From positions 62,001 to 126,000 of the forward strand of contig CABZMT010000001.1 in NCBI GenBank assembly GCA_902526965.1: a stretch of DNA of 64,000 nt, given 5' to 3'. Source of the DNA: an uncultured Alphaproteobacteria bacterium (lineage in GTDB: Bacteria > Pseudomonadota > Alphaproteobacteria > HIMB59). A program made the position numbers and the translations under genes. Below the pieces are notes generated by a model. It saw nothing but the letters and a program-made list of their open reading frames with translations, made no database searches and had not been told where the DNA came from. Positions 26,558 to 39,180 of the stretch are shown here, piece after piece. How positions within the stretch are numbered: the stretch's first letter is position 1; every line of letters starts with the position of its first letter.

Positions 26558-28336
26558 ATGAATTTCACTGATCATAAATTAGATGTAGTTGTTTTAGGTG
26601 CCGGAGGTGCGGGCTTAAGAGCAGCTTTGGGATGTTCCGAGCAAGGTCTTAAGACTGCATGTGTTTCAAAAGTTTATCCTACAAGAAGCCACACTGTGGC
26701 AGCTCAAGGAGGTATAGGTGCCGCGCTAGCTAACATGGGTGAAGATAGTTGGCAATGGCATATGTTTGACACTGTAAAAGGCTCCGACTGGCTTGGTGAC
26801 CAAGACAGTATTGAATATCTATGCGCAAATGCAGTTGACTCTATCGTTGAGTTAGAGCACTACGGCATGCCATTTTCTAGAACTGAGGATGGTAAGATAT
26901 ATCAAAGACCTTTTGGCGGGCATATGACAAAAAATGGTGAAGGCGAACCTGCAAGCCGAGCTTGCGCTGCAGCTGATAGAACAGGACATGCATTACTTCA
27001 TACGTTATATCAGCAAAGCCTTAAAAATAACGTTGATTTTTATAATGAATACTTTGCCATAGATTTATTAAAAGATGATAATGATGCAATTTGTGGTCTC
27101 TTAGCAATAAATATTGAAGATGGGTCATTGCACCGTTTTATTGCAAAAATGACAATTTTAGCTACTGGCGGTTACGGAAGAATATTTCAATCCTCTACAA
27201 GTGCTCATATTTGTACTGGTGATGGTGCAGGAATTGCCCTAAGGGCAGGACTTCCTCTGTCTGATATGGAGTTTATCCAGTTTCACCCTACCGGAATTTA
27301 CGGCGTTGGTGTTTTAATATCAGAGGCAGCTAGAGGTGAGGGGGGAATTTTAAAAAATAATGAGGGCACTAGGTTTATGCTTGAGTACGCTCCAAATGCC
27401 AAAGACCTTGCAGCTAGAGATGTTATTTCAAGGTTTATAAGCAAAGAGATTAGTGCTGGTAGAGGATGTGGACCTAATAAAGACTATATAAATCTTCATT
27501 TAGAGCACCTTGATGCTGATATGCTTGCTAAAAGATTACCTGGTATCTCTGAGTCAGTTAAAGCATTTTGTGGAAGAGATATTTCCAAAGAACCAATTCC
27601 AGTTATTCCAACTGTTCATTATTGCATGGGAGGAATCCCAACAAATTTCAAAGCAGAAGTTTTGAAACCAAACGACACGAATACAGAAGAAGTATGTGAG
27701 GGATTAATGGCAATAGGTGAAGCAGCATGTGCATCAGTTCATGGAGCAAATAGACTTGGAACTAATGCTCTTGCAGAACTTGTTGTTTTTGGAAGAGGTG
27801 CAGCCATCCAAGCAGGACAAGTAATTGATAGTAACGAGTCATTAAGGATGCCATCCCATTCACAAACAAATTTAATAATAGAAAGACTTGAGTCAATCAA
27901 AAATAATAAAGGCGATGTATCTGTTGGAGAGTTAAGAGAAAAGATGCAAAAAACTGTCCAGAAAAGATTTGGTGTTTACAGAGAGAGTGAAACTTTAAAA
28001 CTGGGCAACGACGAATTGTATTCAATGTCCCAAGATCTTAAACATATAAAAGTTAAAGATCAGTCAGATGTTTTTAATACAGACTTGGTTGAAGCTTTAG
28101 AGCTTCATAACTTAATGCAGGTTGCTGGCAGTGTTGGTGTTTCAGCTGAACAAAGAACTGAAAGTAGAGGTGCACACGCCAGAGAGGATTTTCCAGAGAG
28201 AGATGATGAAAATTGGCTTAAACACACACTTTTTTGGGGAGATGTTACAGATTATAAGGTCACTCACAGGCCTGTAAGATTGACGACATTAAGTAATCAA
28301 ATTTCTGTCATACCCCCACAAGTAAGGGTTTACTAA
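26558..28336 (+). CDS. sdhA: Succinate dehydrogenase flavoprotein subunit
   Basis: 592 residues. FAD dinucleotide motif [14 protein letters not shown] near 14; covalent-FAD His in [15 protein letters not shown] near 45; active-site blocks [11 protein letters not shown] and [10 protein letters not shown] near 240-260; [22 protein letters not shown]-terminal [18 protein letters not shown]. Oxidises succinate and passes electrons to SdhB. Confidence 0.97.
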   Translation: MNFTDHKLDVVVLGAGGAGLRAALGCSEQGLKTACVSKVYPTRSHTVAAQGGIGAALANMGEDSWQWHMFDTVKGSDWLGDQDSIEYLCANAVDSIVELEHYGMPFSRTEDGKIYQRPFGGHMTKNGEGEPASRACAAADRTGHALLHTLYQQSLKNNVDFYNEYFAIDLLKDDNDAICGLLAINIEDGSLHRFIAKMTILATGGYGRIFQSSTSAHICTGDGAGIALRAGLPLSDMEFIQFHPTGIYGVGVLISEAARGEGGILKNNEGTRFMLEYAPNAKDLAARDVISRFISKEISAGRGCGPNKDYINLHLEHLDADMLAKRLPGISESVKAFCGRDISKEPIPVIPTVHYCMGGIPTNFKAEVLKPNDTNTEEVCEGLMAIGEAACASVHGANRLGTNALAELVVFGRGAAIQAGQVIDSNESLRMPSHSQTNLIIERLESIKNNKGDVSVGELREKMQKTVQKRFGVYRESETLKLGNDELYSMSQDLKHIKVKDQSDVFNTDLVEALELHNLMQVAGSVGVSAEQRTESRGAHAREDFPERDDENWLKHTLFWGDVTDYKVTHRPVRLTTLSNQISVIPPQVRVY

Positions 28337-29137
28337 ATGGTACAACTCACTCTTCCTAAAAACTCAATTCCAGTCAAAGGAAAATCATATTCCAATGTAG
28401 ATCTCATTGATGAACGGTCCCAACAAAACCATGACATCAGGATTGTAAATGTTTACCGATGGTCAGGTATAGAAGATACGCCCCCTCAAATAGATCGATT
28501 TGAAATTGATGTAGCTAAAGCAGGAACAATGGTTTTGGACATATTAAATAAAATTAAAGCTGAGGTTGATCCAAGTCTAACTTTTAGAAAATCATGTAGA
28601 GAAGGTGTTTGTGGATCATGTGCAATGAATATAGATGGTGTCAATACACTTGCATGTCAGAAACATATAGAGGAATGTTCTGATGAAATTAATATATACC
28701 CTCTTCCTCATATGAGAGTTTTAAAAGATTTAGTTGTAGATTTGAAAAAAGCTTTCGAACAATTTAAATCTATAAAGCCATGGTTAAATAAAAAATCTCC
28801 AAATAATGAAAGAGAAAATATACAGTCAGTCGAAGATAGAGATAAGCTAGATGGCAAATGGGAATGTGTAATGTGCTTTTCTTGTAGTACCTCTTGCCCA
28901 AGTTATTGGTGGAATGAAGATGAATATTTAGGACCTGCTGTTTTACTTCAAGCGAACCGCTGGATAAAAGATAGTAGAGATGAAGAGAAAAAAGAAAGGT
29001 TGAATGAGTTAGACGATAGTCTTAAACTATACAGATGTCACTCAATCATGAATTGTACCAACTCCTGTCCGAAAGGATTAAATCCAGCTAAAGCTATAGC
29101 TGAAATAAAGCATGAAATATCCAAAATGGATAAATAG
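28337..29137 (+). CDS. sdhB: Succinate dehydrogenase iron-sulfur subunit
   Basis: 266 residues. [2Fe-2S] ligands in [16 protein letters not shown] near 90, and the [4Fe-4S]/[3Fe-4S] ligands in [16 protein letters not shown] near 178 and [17 protein letters not shown] near 237. Its start follows the sdhA stop directly and its TAG overlaps the mdh GTG by one base. Confidence 0.97.
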   Translation: MVQLTLPKNSIPVKGKSYSNVDLIDERSQQNHDIRIVNVYRWSGIEDTPPQIDRFEIDVAKAGTMVLDILNKIKAEVDPSLTFRKSCREGVCGSCAMNIDGVNTLACQKHIEECSDEINIYPLPHMRVLKDLVVDLKKAFEQFKSIKPWLNKKSPNNERENIQSVEDRDKLDGKWECVMCFSCSTSCPSYWWNEDEYLGPAVLLQANRWIKDSRDEEKKERLNELDDSLKLYRCHSIMNCTNSCPKGLNPAKAIAEIKHEISKMDK

Positions 29138-30081
29138 TGAATAAAATTTCACTAATTGGCGCTGGAAACATTGGCGGTACCCTCGCACATTTAGCCGCTT
29201 TAAAAAAACTCGGAAATGTAACACTAATAGATGTTGTAAAAGGAATACCCCAAGGAAAAGCTTTAGATCTCAGCCAATCCTCTGCTGTTGAAGATTTTAC
29301 AGGATCGATAGAGGGCACAAATGATTTTTCCAAAATGAAGGGATCTGACGTCATTATCATAACTGCTGGTTTACCTCGTCAACCTGGAATGAGCAGGGAT
29401 GATCTTTTAGAGATTAATGGGAAAATAATTAAAAAAATAGCTCTAGATATAAAAAAATATGCCCCAAAAGCATTTGTTATTTGTATCACAAACCCCTTAG
29501 ACGCAATGGTATACGTACTTCAAAAATATTCAAAACTTCCAAAAAATATGTGTGTCGGAATGGCAGGAGTATTAGACTCTTCTCGAATGAAATACTTCTT
29601 ATCAGATGCTTTGAACGTCTCTGTGAATGATGTTGAAACATTTGTATTAGGAGGACATGGAGATGACATGGTTCCTCTTATCAACTATACAACAATTGGA
29701 GGAGTGCATTTAATGGACTTCTTAAAGCTTAAAAAATTTCCTTACTCAAAAATTGAGAAAATAGTCAATCGAACAAGAATGGGTGGAGGAGAGATAGTGA
29801 AATTACTTAAAAGAGGATCTGCTTTTTATGCACCCGCAAGTTCAGCCATTCTGATGGCAGAGGCATTTTTATTTGATCAAAAAAAACTATTACCTTGCGC
29901 AGCTTTTATTAATGGTCAATATGGTCTTAGCAATATGTATATGGGTGTTCCGACAATTATTGGAAAAAAAGGAATTGAAAAAATTATTGAGGTAAAACTC
30001 ACCTCTAAAGAAAAGTTAATGCTAAAAAAATCTATTAAATCTGTTCAGGGATTAGTATCAGCAGTCGATAAGCTTTTATAA
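29137..30081 (+). CDS. mdh: Malate dehydrogenase (LDH-like)
   Basis: 314 residues, GTG start. NAD motif [14 protein letters not shown], substrate Arg in [12 protein letters not shown] near 80, [12 protein letters not shown] near 115, and catalytic His in [12 protein letters not shown] near 172. The tetrameric LDH-like MDH found in alphaproteobacteria. It is followed by sucA rather than sucCD. Confidence 0.95.
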   Translation: MNKISLIGAGNIGGTLAHLAALKKLGNVTLIDVVKGIPQGKALDLSQSSAVEDFTGSIEGTNDFSKMKGSDVIIITAGLPRQPGMSRDDLLEINGKIIKKIALDIKKYAPKAFVICITNPLDAMVYVLQKYSKLPKNMCVGMAGVLDSSRMKYFLSDALNVSVNDVETFVLGGHGDDMVPLINYTTIGGVHLMDFLKLKKFPYSKIEKIVNRTRMGGGEIVKLLKRGSAFYAPASSAILMAEAFLFDQKKLLPCAAFINGQYGLSNMYMGVPTIIGKKGIEKIIEVKLTSKEKLMLKKSIKSVQGLVSAVDKLL

Positions 30082-30132
30082 TTAAAAATAAAATGACTTT
30101 CTTATGAGATAAGCGTATACATTATCTTATTA

Positions 30133-32982
30133 ATGAGATCTTATAATTCATTTCTCACAACTAATAATGCTTCCCAAGTTATTTCTATTTATAAGGACTA
30201 TATAAAAGACCCAAGTCTAGTTGATAAAAGTTGGCATGATTTTTTTAATACTCTTGCACCAGAAGAGATTTCCATCTTAGCTGATTATCAAAAAATTGAT
30301 TGGTCACAAACTTCAAGAGGTAAAGACTTCAATCAGACTTCGCTTGACCAAGCAATTACTGACTCTTTAAGACTAGTGATGATGATTAGAGCTTACAGAG
30401 AAATAGGCCACCTAATTGCTGACTTAGACCCTCTAGGTTTAATGATAAAAAATAGTCCATCAGGTTTAGATCCTGAGTATTATGGTTTTCAAGAAAAAGA
30501 TTACGGCCGTAAGATTTTCTTATTTGGTTATTTAGGTTTCGAAAAGGCAACTGTTAAAGAAGTTTTTGAAAAGTTACAATCTATATACTCTGGAACACTA
30601 GCAGTTGAATACAAGCACATACAATCAGCTGAAGAATATAAATGGCTTAAAGATAGAATTGAAGAGAAAAAAGATATGCAACTTACCCCAAGGGGTAAAA
30701 GAACTATATTAGAAAGATTGGTTTCAGCAGAATATTTCGAAAAATTTTTAGATACCAAATACAGAGGAACAAAAAGATTTGGTCTTGAAGGTGCTGAGTC
30801 CACGATACCTGCCTTAGAACAAATTTTAAAAAGATCATCGGAGTACGGCGTCGAAGATTTTTCATTTGCTTGCGCTCATCGTGGCAGACTGAACATTTTA
30901 GCAAATATAGTTAAAAAACCTCATGTACAAATATTTGGTGAATTTATCCACGGTGGGGAAAATGCTTTAAGTGACCAAGGGTCTGGTGATGTAAAATATC
31001 ATTTAGGTGCAAGTTCAGACAGAAGTTTTGGGGGTAATTTAATTCATGTTAGTATGGCAGCAAATCCCTCACATTTGGAAGCAGTAAACCCAGTAGTTGC
31101 TGGTAAAATAAGAGCAAAACAAAGACTTATTAGAGATAATAATAATACAAGAGTTTCTGGTCTCTTAATTCACGGAGATGCTGCTATTGCTGGTCAAGGA
31201 GTTGTAGCTGAAACTTTTACAATGTCACAACTTAATGGTTATAGAATTGGTGGATTAATACATTTCATAATTAACAACCAAATTGGTTTTACCACAAGTC
31301 CTCAATATAGTCGTTCGGCACCCTACTCCTCAGAAATTGGAAAAATTGTTCAGTCACCAATCTTTCATGTAAATGGTGATGACCCTGAGGCTGTAGTATT
31401 GGCCTCAAGAGCTGCAACAGAATTTAGAAATACTTTTAAAAAAGACACAATGGTTGACATGTTTTGTTATAGGAAACACGGTCATAACGAAGGAGATGAG
31501 CCTTCATTTACGCAACCTTTGATGTATGAGATTATTAAAAAGAAAAAATCAGTTGCAAGTATTTATGCAAATAAACTTTTAGAGCAGGAGGTTGTAAATC
31601 AAAAACAAATTGACTATTTAAAAGATCAGATTTGGTCTGATCTTGAAAAAAAATTTGAGAAGGCAAAAAATTATAAATTGAAAACAAAATTATGGATGGG
31701 CGGTCAATGGAGTGGTTTAAGTCGTGCTCCGAAAGACCCCTTAAGAAGAGGAAAAACCTCTGAGTCTGAAAAGTCTTTAAAAGATATAGGCATAAAAATT
31801 ACAGATATTCCAGATAAATTTAACTTGCACCCAAAATTGCAAAAATTTAATAATGCTCGAATCAAAGCTATAAAAACTGGAAAAGGAATTGATTGGTCCT
31901 TCGCAGAAGCTTTAGCCATAGGAAGTTTACTTAAAGAGGGATATCAAGTTAGACTCGCAGGTCAAGACTCTGGGAGAGGTACTTTTAGCCAAAGACACTC
32001 TGTTTTTTATGATCAAAGAACTGAAGAAAGGTATGTTCCTTTAAACAATATTTCAAAAAAACAAAAAGAATTTGAAATAGTAGATAGTTTTTTGTCTGAA
32101 TTAGGAGTACTTGGTTTTGAATATGGATATTCATTGGCTGATCCCAACACACTTGTTATGTGGGAGGCTCAGTTTGGAGATTTTGCTAACGGTGCACAAA
32201 TTATTATCGATCAATTTATAACTTCAAGTGAGAGAAAATGGATGCAGATGAGTGGTTTGGTCATGCTTTTACCCCATGGTCACGAAGGCATGGGCCCTGA
32301 ACATTCAAGTGCAAGAGTAGAAAGGTTTCTGCAAATGGCTGCTGAAGACAACATTCAAATCGTTAATTGTACTACTCCAGCTAGCTATTTCCATGCTCTA
32401 AGAAGACAGATACATAGAAATTTTAGAAAACCATTAATAATATTTACACCAAAATCTACATTACGCCATCCAAATAATATTTCTCATATTGAGGAATTTA
32501 CAGGTAAAACATCTTTTCATAGAGTAATTGATGATGATATTAAAAACCCAAAAAGAGTTGTTTTCTGCTCTGGAAAAATATTCTATGAGTTAGACGATTA
32601 TAGATCTGAGCATAAAATCAAAGATGTTAAAATTATAAGAATTGAACAGATATACCCTTTCCCTTTTGACAGATTATCAGAAATACTTATGAAATATAAA
32701 AACTGTGAAATGATTTGGGCCCAAGAGGAACCAAAAAATATGGGCACTTGGGGATTTGTAAAAAGTAGAATAAGACATGTATTTGTTCAAAATAATTACG
32801 AGAAAAAAATACATTATGTTGGTAGGCGTCCCGCAGCAGCTCCAGCAACTGGTATTTCAAAAAGACATATTACTAACCAAATGCTAATTAAAGAATTAGC
32901 TCTTAAATCATCATTAAAACGTGTTATAAAGGAAAGAAGTGGTGTGAGCTTTATGAAATTTAAAAACCTTCCAAAAGAATAA
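30133..32982 (+). CDS. sucA: 2-oxoglutarate dehydrogenase E1 component
   Basis: 949 residues, thiamine diphosphate dependent. N-terminal [18 protein letters not shown] start segment; [14 protein letters not shown] near 240; [15 protein letters not shown] near 350 and [15 protein letters not shown] near 450 in the ThDP/Mg region; [20 protein letters not shown] near 715; C-terminal [13 protein letters not shown]. Its stop overlaps the sucB ATG by one base. Confidence 0.97.
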   Translation: MRSYNSFLTTNNASQVISIYKDYIKDPSLVDKSWHDFFNTLAPEEISILADYQKIDWSQTSRGKDFNQTSLDQAITDSLRLVMMIRAYREIGHLIADLDPLGLMIKNSPSGLDPEYYGFQEKDYGRKIFLFGYLGFEKATVKEVFEKLQSIYSGTLAVEYKHIQSAEEYKWLKDRIEEKKDMQLTPRGKRTILERLVSAEYFEKFLDTKYRGTKRFGLEGAESTIPALEQILKRSSEYGVEDFSFACAHRGRLNILANIVKKPHVQIFGEFIHGGENALSDQGSGDVKYHLGASSDRSFGGNLIHVSMAANPSHLEAVNPVVAGKIRAKQRLIRDNNNTRVSGLLIHGDAAIAGQGVVAETFTMSQLNGYRIGGLIHFIINNQIGFTTSPQYSRSAPYSSEIGKIVQSPIFHVNGDDPEAVVLASRAATEFRNTFKKDTMVDMFCYRKHGHNEGDEPSFTQPLMYEIIKKKKSVASIYANKLLEQEVVNQKQIDYLKDQIWSDLEKKFEKAKNYKLKTKLWMGGQWSGLSRAPKDPLRRGKTSESEKSLKDIGIKITDIPDKFNLHPKLQKFNNARIKAIKTGKGIDWSFAEALAIGSLLKEGYQVRLAGQDSGRGTFSQRHSVFYDQRTEERYVPLNNISKKQKEFEIVDSFLSELGVLGFEYGYSLADPNTLVMWEAQFGDFANGAQIIIDQFITSSERKWMQMSGLVMLLPHGHEGMGPEHSSARVERFLQMAAEDNIQIVNCTTPASYFHALRRQIHRNFRKPLIIFTPKSTLRHPNNISHIEEFTGKTSFHRVIDDDIKNPKRVVFCSGKIFYELDDYRSEHKIKDVKIIRIEQIYPFPFDRLSEILMKYKNCEMIWAQEEPKNMGTWGFVKSRIRHVFVQNNYEKKIHYVGRRPAAAPATGISKRHITNQMLIKELALKSSLKRVIKERSGVSFMKFKNLPKE

Positions 32983-34067
32983 TGAAAAATATAACTGTAC
33001 CTGAGCTTGGTGAGTCTATAATTGAGGGGACAATTACATCATGGTTAGTTAAAGAGGGTGAAAATTTTAAATCTGGAGATAATTTAGCTGAAATAGAGAC
33101 TGAAAAAATTACTATTGAAATACCTGCTCAATCCTCAGGAAAGTTAACTAAGATCATTGCCCCAGTTGGTGCTACGGTAAATGTTGGTCAATCTATTGCT
33201 GAGATTACTGATGAGGTATTAATTGATGAAAGCTCTGAAAGCAAAATTAATCAGATTAAAGAGAAGAAAGAAACTGCAAAGGAAGTAAAACTACCTAATA
33301 TGCCTGATATTATTGAGAAAATTGAGAACTCTCCGAGCTCTGAAAATAATCTTCAAAATTTCGATATTGAAACAGAAAATCAAAATGAAAAAACCATTCC
33401 AATGTCAAAGCTTAGACAAACCATTGCTAGAAGATTAAAAGATGCTCAAAATACTGCTGCAATTCTTACAACATTTAATGAAGTTGACATGTCGGCTATT
33501 ATGTCTCTAAGAAAAAAAGAGCAAACATCTTTCAAAAAAAAATATGGTGTCAAACTAGGCATTATGTCTTTTTTTGTAAAAGCCTGTACAAACGTCTTAA
33601 AAGAAATACCAGAGATAAATTCAGAAATTTATGAAAATAAAATAATTTACAAAAATTATTTTGATATAGGAATTGCAATTGGATCAGAAAAGGGATTGGT
33701 TGTTCCAATAATTAGAGATGTTGGAAATCTATCAAATGGTGATATTGAAAAAGGTATCATCGATTTAGCTCAAAAGGCAAATTCAAATAAACTTACAATG
33801 AAAGACTTATCAGGTGGAACTTTTTCAATTACAAATGGAGGAATATATGGCTCAATGATGAGCACACCTATTATTAACCCTCCTCAAAGTGCTATATTAG
33901 GTATGCATTCCATTATAGATAGACCTATTGTAGTAAAAAAGAAAATTGTCATAAAGCCAATGATGTACATAGCTTTAAGTTATGATCACAGGCTTATTGA
34001 CGGAAAGCAAGCAGTTACTTTTTTAGTAAGACTTAAAGAGCTTTTAGAAAATCCAGTTATAATTTAA
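32982..34067 (+). CDS. sucB: 2-oxoglutarate dehydrogenase E2 component, short form
   Basis: 361 residues against about 400 in the family. One lipoyl domain (1-80) with lipoyl Lys42 in [11 protein letters not shown]; an acidic Glu/Asn/Lys linker (about 80-135); and the catalytic acyltransferase domain from [15 protein letters not shown] to [11 protein letters not shown] with the active-site His and Asp. No peripheral E3/E1-binding domain (the ASPAxRxxA...GTGxxGRI pattern) is visible in the linker. Last bases overlap the convergent acnA stop. Confidence 0.92.
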   Translation: MKNITVPELGESIIEGTITSWLVKEGENFKSGDNLAEIETEKITIEIPAQSSGKLTKIIAPVGATVNVGQSIAEITDEVLIDESSESKINQIKEKKETAKEVKLPNMPDIIEKIENSPSSENNLQNFDIETENQNEKTIPMSKLRQTIARRLKDAQNTAAILTTFNEVDMSAIMSLRKKEQTSFKKKYGVKLGIMSFFVKACTNVLKEIPEINSEIYENKIIYKNYFDIGIAIGSEKGLVVPIIRDVGNLSNGDIEKGIIDLAQKANSNKLTMKDLSGGTFSITNGGIYGSMMSTPIINPPQSAILGMHSIIDRPIVVKKKIVIKPMMYIALSYDHRLIDGKQAVTFLVRLKELLENPVII

Positions 34068-36694
34068 TTTTTTAAAATATTTTTCAAAACAAAATTCAAT
34101 ATACCATCAGCTTTGTAGTATTGAAGTTCATTGATGGTATCAATCCTTAAAGTGCATTTTAAGACTTTAACATCCTCGTCACTTTTAATGAACACTTCCA
34201 AATCTTGTAGAGGTTTAATTTCATTATCTAGTCTTATATCTACAAGGTCAGAAGATTTTATATTTAGATCACCGAGTTTGTGGCTATTAATTTGTATTGG
34301 AAGCACCCCCATTCCAACTAAATTTGATCGATGTATTCTTTCAAAGCTTTCTGCTATAACGGCCTTGATGCCTAACAGTTTTGTTCCTTTTGCTGCCCAA
34401 TCCCTAGAGGAGCCAGTTCCATATTCTTGTCCTGCAAAAACAACAACGTTTTCAGATCTTTTTGCGTACTCCATGGCAACTTCATAGACAGTCATTTTCT
34501 TTTTTTCAGGTTCTAGAATTGAGTACCCACCCTCTACATTTGACAATAACTGATTTTTAATTCTAATATTAGCAAATGTGCCTCTAACCATTACCTCATG
34601 ATTACCCCTTCTGGCGCCATAAGAATTAAAATCATTTTGTCGTATTTGTCTCTCCATAAAATAGCTTCCCGCAGGACTTTCTGCTTTAATAGCACCTGCA
34701 GGCGAGATGTGGTCTGTAGTAACACTATTCCCCAAAAGTAATAAGGGTCTCGCATTTTCAATTGGTATAATTTTTTTATCATCAGATTGACCAGTAAAAA
34801 AAGGGGGTTGCTGCACATAGGTTGAAGAAGAGTCCCATTTAAACAAGTCTCCTGTAGATGTATCAATCCCTTGCCATTCTTTTGTTCCATCTAAAGCGTT
34901 AGAGTATTGTTTTTTGAACATTTCAGGTGAGACGTTTTTTTCAACTGCATCTCGAATTTCATTATTACTTGGCCATATATCTTTCAAGAAAACTTCATTA
35001 CCCTTTGTATCAATACCTAAGGGGTCCTTTGTTAAATTTGAATAAACAGATCCAGCTAATGCGTATGCGACAACTAGAGGGGGTGAAGCAAGATAGTTTG
35101 CTTTAACATGTGGATTAACTCTTCCCTCAAAATTTCTATTCCCTGAAAGTACAGAAGCTACTGTTAAATCATTTTTTGCAATACACTCCGCAATATCTTC
35201 ATCAAGAGGTCCTGAATTTCCAATACATGTAGTGCATCCATAACCTACTAAATGAAAACCCAATTGATCTAAATATTTATTTAAGCCAGATTTATCCAAG
35301 TAATCAGTAACAACTTTTGAACCAGGTGCCAATGAGGTTTTAACCCAAGGCTTTACTTGTAATCCTAGTTCACAAGCTTTTTTTGCAACCAGTCCTGCTG
35401 CAACCAAAACATCTGGGTTTGAGGTATTTGTGCATGAAGTAATAGCAGCAATAACTACATTTCCATCTTGCATTTTGTAATTATGATTTTTTACTCCATT
35501 TTCAACAGGTTTGTTTTTTGAAAATTCTTTAAAATTTAAATTTACACTCTCTAAATTAATTCTATCTTGAGGTCTTTTAGGTCCAGCTAGAGAAGCTTGA
35601 ACTTTTTCAAGACTCAAACGAATTGTGTCGTTGTAATCACAAGTATCATCAGCCCATAAACCTTGAATTTTATGATATTTTTCTACAATGTCTATCAGAT
35701 CTGAGCTTCTAGAGGTTAACTTTAAATATTTAATGGTCTCATCATCAACTGAAAAAAACCCGCAGGTTGCACCGTACTCAGGAGCCATGTTGGCAATAGT
35801 AGCTCTATCAGCAAGTGATAAATTTCTTAATCCATCACCGTAAAATTCAACAAATTTTCCAACCACACCCTTTTCTCGAAGGATTTGAACAATTGTAAGA
35901 ACCAGATCTGTTGCTGTAACACCTTCATTCATCTGTCCAGTTATCTCAAATCCAACCACTTCTGGTAAAAGCATAGATACAGATTGACCAAGCATAGCGG
36001 CTTCAGCTTCAATTCCACCCACTCCCCAACCAAGTACTCCTAGTGCGTTTACCATAGTCGTATGACTATCAGTTCCAACTAATGTATCAGGATACAAATA
36101 ATTTTTTTCATTTTGCTTTGAACTCCATACAACTTCTGCTAAATACTCTAAATTAACTTGATGACATATTCCTGTACCAGGAGGGATAACCCGAAAGTTT
36201 TTAAAAGCTTGCTGTCCCCATTTTAAAAATTCATATCTCTCTATATTCCTTCCAAATTCCATATCAACATTTTTTTGAAACGCCTTTGGACTAGCAAAAT
36301 AGTCAACCATTACTGAATGATCTATTACTAAATCTACCTGTGACGTGGGATTTACTTTGGAGGGATCCTTTCCTCTTTCTGAAACAGCATCTCGCATTGC
36401 TGCTAAGTCAGCAACTGCGGGTACCCCAGTGAAATCTTGCATTAAAACTCTAGATGGAAGAAAAAAAACCTCATGTTTTCTTTCAGGGTTTTCTAAAACG
36501 TTTCTAATTAGATTTACATTAACATCTTTGCCATCCTCTAATCTTAATAAATTTTCAATAAGTATTTTTTTTGATTTAGGGAGAGTTTTTAGTTTTGGAA
36601 ATTCATTTTCTAACAAGGATAAATTATAGAAGTTATATTCCTTCCCATTTAAAGAGAACTTATCCAAAGTCTGAAAACTATTAACTGACAACAT
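34064..36694 (-). CDS. acnA: Aconitate hydratase
   Basis: 876 residues, AcnA/IRP1 type. [4Fe-4S] ligands in [16 protein letters not shown] near 420 and [11 protein letters not shown] near 480; [20 protein letters not shown] near 200; swivel-domain [14 protein letters not shown] near 765. Interconverts citrate and isocitrate, so it completes the local TCA set. It is the last gene of a minus-strand series and converges on sucB with a 4-base overlap and no terminator. Confidence 0.96.
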   Translation of the reverse strand: MLSVNSFQTLDKFSLNGKEYNFYNLSLLENEFPKLKTLPKSKKILIENLLRLEDGKDVNVNLIRNVLENPERKHEVFFLPSRVLMQDFTGVPAVADLAAMRDAVSERGKDPSKVNPTSQVDLVIDHSVMVDYFASPKAFQKNVDMEFGRNIERYEFLKWGQQAFKNFRVIPPGTGICHQVNLEYLAEVVWSSKQNEKNYLYPDTLVGTDSHTTMVNALGVLGWGVGGIEAEAAMLGQSVSMLLPEVVGFEITGQMNEGVTATDLVLTIVQILREKGVVGKFVEFYGDGLRNLSLADRATIANMAPEYGATCGFFSVDDETIKYLKLTSRSSDLIDIVEKYHKIQGLWADDTCDYNDTIRLSLEKVQASLAGPKRPQDRINLESVNLNFKEFSKNKPVENGVKNHNYKMQDGNVVIAAITSCTNTSNPDVLVAAGLVAKKACELGLQVKPWVKTSLAPGSKVVTDYLDKSGLNKYLDQLGFHLVGYGCTTCIGNSGPLDEDIAECIAKNDLTVASVLSGNRNFEGRVNPHVKANYLASPPLVVAYALAGSVYSNLTKDPLGIDTKGNEVFLKDIWPSNNEIRDAVEKNVSPEMFKKQYSNALDGTKEWQGIDTSTGDLFKWDSSSTYVQQPPFFTGQSDDKKIIPIENARPLLLLGNSVTTDHISPAGAIKAESPAGSYFMERQIRQNDFNSYGARRGNHEVMVRGTFANIRIKNQLLSNVEGGYSILEPEKKKMTVYEVAMEYAKRSENVVVFAGQEYGTGSSRDWAAKGTKLLGIKAVIAESFERIHRSNLVGMGVLPIQINSHKLGDLNIKSSDLVDIRLDNEIKPLQDLEVFIKSDEDVKVLKCTLRIDTINELQYYKADGILNFVLKNILKN

Positions 36695-36746
36695 GATTAT
36701 TTGATATCATTAATTAGTATATTTTTTTATGCATAATACTGATTAA

Positions 36747-37637
36747 TTATCTTTTAAATTTATCTTTTAGTAAGTCATATAATTTTTGTGAGTCATAACT
36801 AAGGTCTCTTCCTGATCTTTTTATTAAACCAACTGTTCTTGTTACGGATGGATCTATCAGTGGTCTGAAAGATAAAGATGTATAGTCCTTAGAAATTGCT
36901 AATTTAGGGGCCAATGTTATGCCCAATCCCTGTTCAACCATATTTAAAGCAGTAGGAATATGTCTCACTTCGTAGGCCCAATCCATATCTTCTTTCTGAA
37001 GTGCAAGAGCATTTTCAATATAAATTCTACTCCCTGAACCTTTCCATATAGATATAAAATTTCTATCTTTAATTTCAGATAATTTTACCTTTCTTTTTCT
37101 TTCTAATTTATCTCCCTTTGGGAATGCCACTACATAATCCTCTACGAATAATTTTTCAAAATTAATTCCCGGTTCTTGAATACCTGTAAAATTTATACCA
37201 AAATCACACTCACCTCCCAAAACACTATCTACAACATTATTTGATGATCTCTCTATGATTTGAACCTTACATCTTGGTTCAATTTCTTTGAAAGATTTTA
37301 AGGCAGAAAATAAAATATTTCTTAGAGCAGAATGGACTACCCCAATTTTTATTATTGATGGAAAACTATATTTTTCATTAAGAGTTTTTGTAGCTGTTTT
37401 GACTGCCTCTATTATTCCTCTAGCTCGATCGTAAAAATTCCTACCAGAGTAAGAGAGTTGAACTTTTCTTGTGGTCCTATCAAACAATGTCGTACCCAAT
37501 TCATGTTCAAGTTTTTGAATTCTCCTTGAAAGTGCAGGCTGAGACAAATTTAAATTATTTGCTGCTTTTGCAAATGAATTAGTTTCTGTTAATTCAATAA
37601 ATGCTTCAATATCACCAATTTCAATATTTATGCGCAT
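36747..37637 (-). CDS. LysR-family transcriptional regulator
   Basis: 296 residues. N-terminal winged helix with FAKAANNLNLSQPALSRRIQ (about 19-38) followed by LEHELGTTLFDRTTRKVQLS, then a LysR substrate-binding domain. It lies 24 bases after glpK on the same strand, so it is likely co-transcribed with glpD-glpK and may control them, in place of the usual DeoR-type GlpR. Target and effector are inferred from position only. Confidence 0.9.
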   Translation of the reverse strand: MRINIEIGDIEAFIELTETNSFAKAANNLNLSQPALSRRIQKLEHELGTTLFDRTTRKVQLSYSGRNFYDRARGIIEAVKTATKTLNEKYSFPSIIKIGVVHSALRNILFSALKSFKEIEPRCKVQIIERSSNNVVDSVLGGECDFGINFTGIQEPGINFEKLFVEDYVVAFPKGDKLERKRKVKLSEIKDRNFISIWKGSGSRIYIENALALQKEDMDWAYEVRHIPTALNMVEQGLGITLAPKLAISKDYTSLSFRPLIDPSVTRTVGLIKRSGRDLSYDSQKLYDLLKDKFKR

Positions 37638-37661
37638 ATAACATAAATATCAAAATTTATT

Positions 37662-39152
37662 TTATTTTCTATTCTTTTTTACAATTATTTTACTAACTGC
37701 TTTTAACCACCCTTGATATAGATATTTAACCTCTTTTTTATGAAGTTTTGGTCTAAATAATTTTTGACTTTGCCATTTTTTTGAAATTTCTTTTGTATTT
37801 TTAAGCATCCCTACAGATAGTCCAGCTAAATATGCTGCACCTAATGATGTAGTCTCTGTTATTTTGGGACGATCACACTCTGATAATAATATATTTGAAA
37901 GGAACTGAAGGAACTGCTCGTTCTTTACCATTCCCCCATCAACTTTAATTTTATTAATTTTAATACCACTATCCTTTTCCATGGAAATGATTAAATCTTT
38001 AGTCTGATAAGCAACACTATCTATTGCTGATTTAACTAGTTCCGAAACACCTGTATTTCTTGTCATTCCAAAGATTGCTCCTCTAGCCTCTCCGTCCCAG
38101 TAAGGAGCACCAAGACCAACGAAAGCGGGCACTAGATATACTTGTTGGGATTTGTCATTTTTTTTATATAAATCTTCAGTTTCTTCGGCGCTATTAATTA
38201 TTTTTAACGAGTCTCTCAACCACTGAACTGCTGCCCCAGCTATAAAAATTGATCCCTCGAGTGCATAAGTGGTTTCCCCATTTATTCGGTAAGCTATAGT
38301 CGTCAACAAATTATTTTTAGATATTCTTATATCCTTCCCTATATTCATAATCATAAAACAGCCGGTGCCATATGTTGATTTTATAGAACCTGGTTCAAAG
38401 CATGCTTGTCCTATAGTTGCAGCTTGTTGATCGCCTGCAATTCCTCCAATTTTTATATTTGAACCAAAAAGTGTCGTGTACCCAAATTCATCTACGCTAT
38501 CTTTAACTTTAGGTAAAATTGTCAAAGGTATATTAAATATTTTTAAAAGACTTTTAGACCAAGAATTTTTATTTATATCATACAACATAGTTCTGGACGC
38601 ATTGGTTGCTTCAGTAAAATGAGATCTTCCCTCAGTTAATTTCCAAAGTATCCAAGTATCTATCGTTCCAAATAAAAGTTTATTTTCTTTTAAAAGTTTT
38701 TTAGAGGACTCTATGTTATCAATAATCCATTTTATCTTGGTCGCAGAAAAATATGAATCAATGACTAAGCCAGTAATTTTTTGAATCTTATTTGTAAAAC
38801 CTTTTTCTTGTAAATCTTTACAATAATTTCCTGTCCTGCGATCTTGCCAAACTATGGCTCTGTAAACAGGCTCACCTGTATCTTTGCTCCAAAGAACGGT
38901 TGTTTCTCTCTGATTAGTAATACCAATCCCAGATATATCATCCGGGCTGATGTTAGCTTTTTTTATAGCATTTTTTGCAGTGCTTATGACCGACTCGAAG
39001 ATTTCATTAGGATCATGTTCAACACATCCATCTTTGGGAAAGTATTGTTGTAACTCCAATTGATCATAGGTAACTATTTCAAATTTATTATTAAATATTA
39101 TGGACCTTGTCGAAGTAGTGCCCTGATCTATTGAAAGAATATATTTAGTCAT
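37662..39152 (-). CDS. glpK: Glycerol kinase
   Basis: FGGY kinase, 496 residues. ILSIDQGTTSTRSIIF at the N-terminus, GCVEHDPNEIF near 42, ISGIGITNQRETTVLW near 73, GGIAGDQQAATIGQACFEPG near 240, YGTGCFMIMN near 262, and LVPAFVGLGAPYWDGEARG near 335. These are the GlpK-specific forms of the FGGY motifs. Feeds sn-glycerol-3-phosphate to GlpD, encoded just upstream on the same strand. Confidence 0.94.
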   Translation of the reverse strand: MTKYILSIDQGTTSTRSIIFNNKFEIVTYDQLELQQYFPKDGCVEHDPNEIFESVISTAKNAIKKANISPDDISGIGITNQRETTVLWSKDTGEPVYRAIVWQDRRTGNYCKDLQEKGFTNKIQKITGLVIDSYFSATKIKWIIDNIESSKKLLKENKLLFGTIDTWILWKLTEGRSHFTEATNASRTMLYDINKNSWSKSLLKIFNIPLTILPKVKDSVDEFGYTTLFGSNIKIGGIAGDQQAATIGQACFEPGSIKSTYGTGCFMIMNIGKDIRISKNNLLTTIAYRINGETTYALEGSIFIAGAAVQWLRDSLKIINSAEETEDLYKKNDKSQQVYLVPAFVGLGAPYWDGEARGAIFGMTRNTGVSELVKSAIDSVAYQTKDLIISMEKDSGIKINKIKVDGGMVKNEQFLQFLSNILLSECDRPKITETTSLGAAYLAGLSVGMLKNTKEISKKWQSQKLFRPKLHKKEVKYLYQGWLKAVSKIIVKKNRK

Positions 39153-39180
39153 TTAATTCAAATATTACATAAAAATTGAG

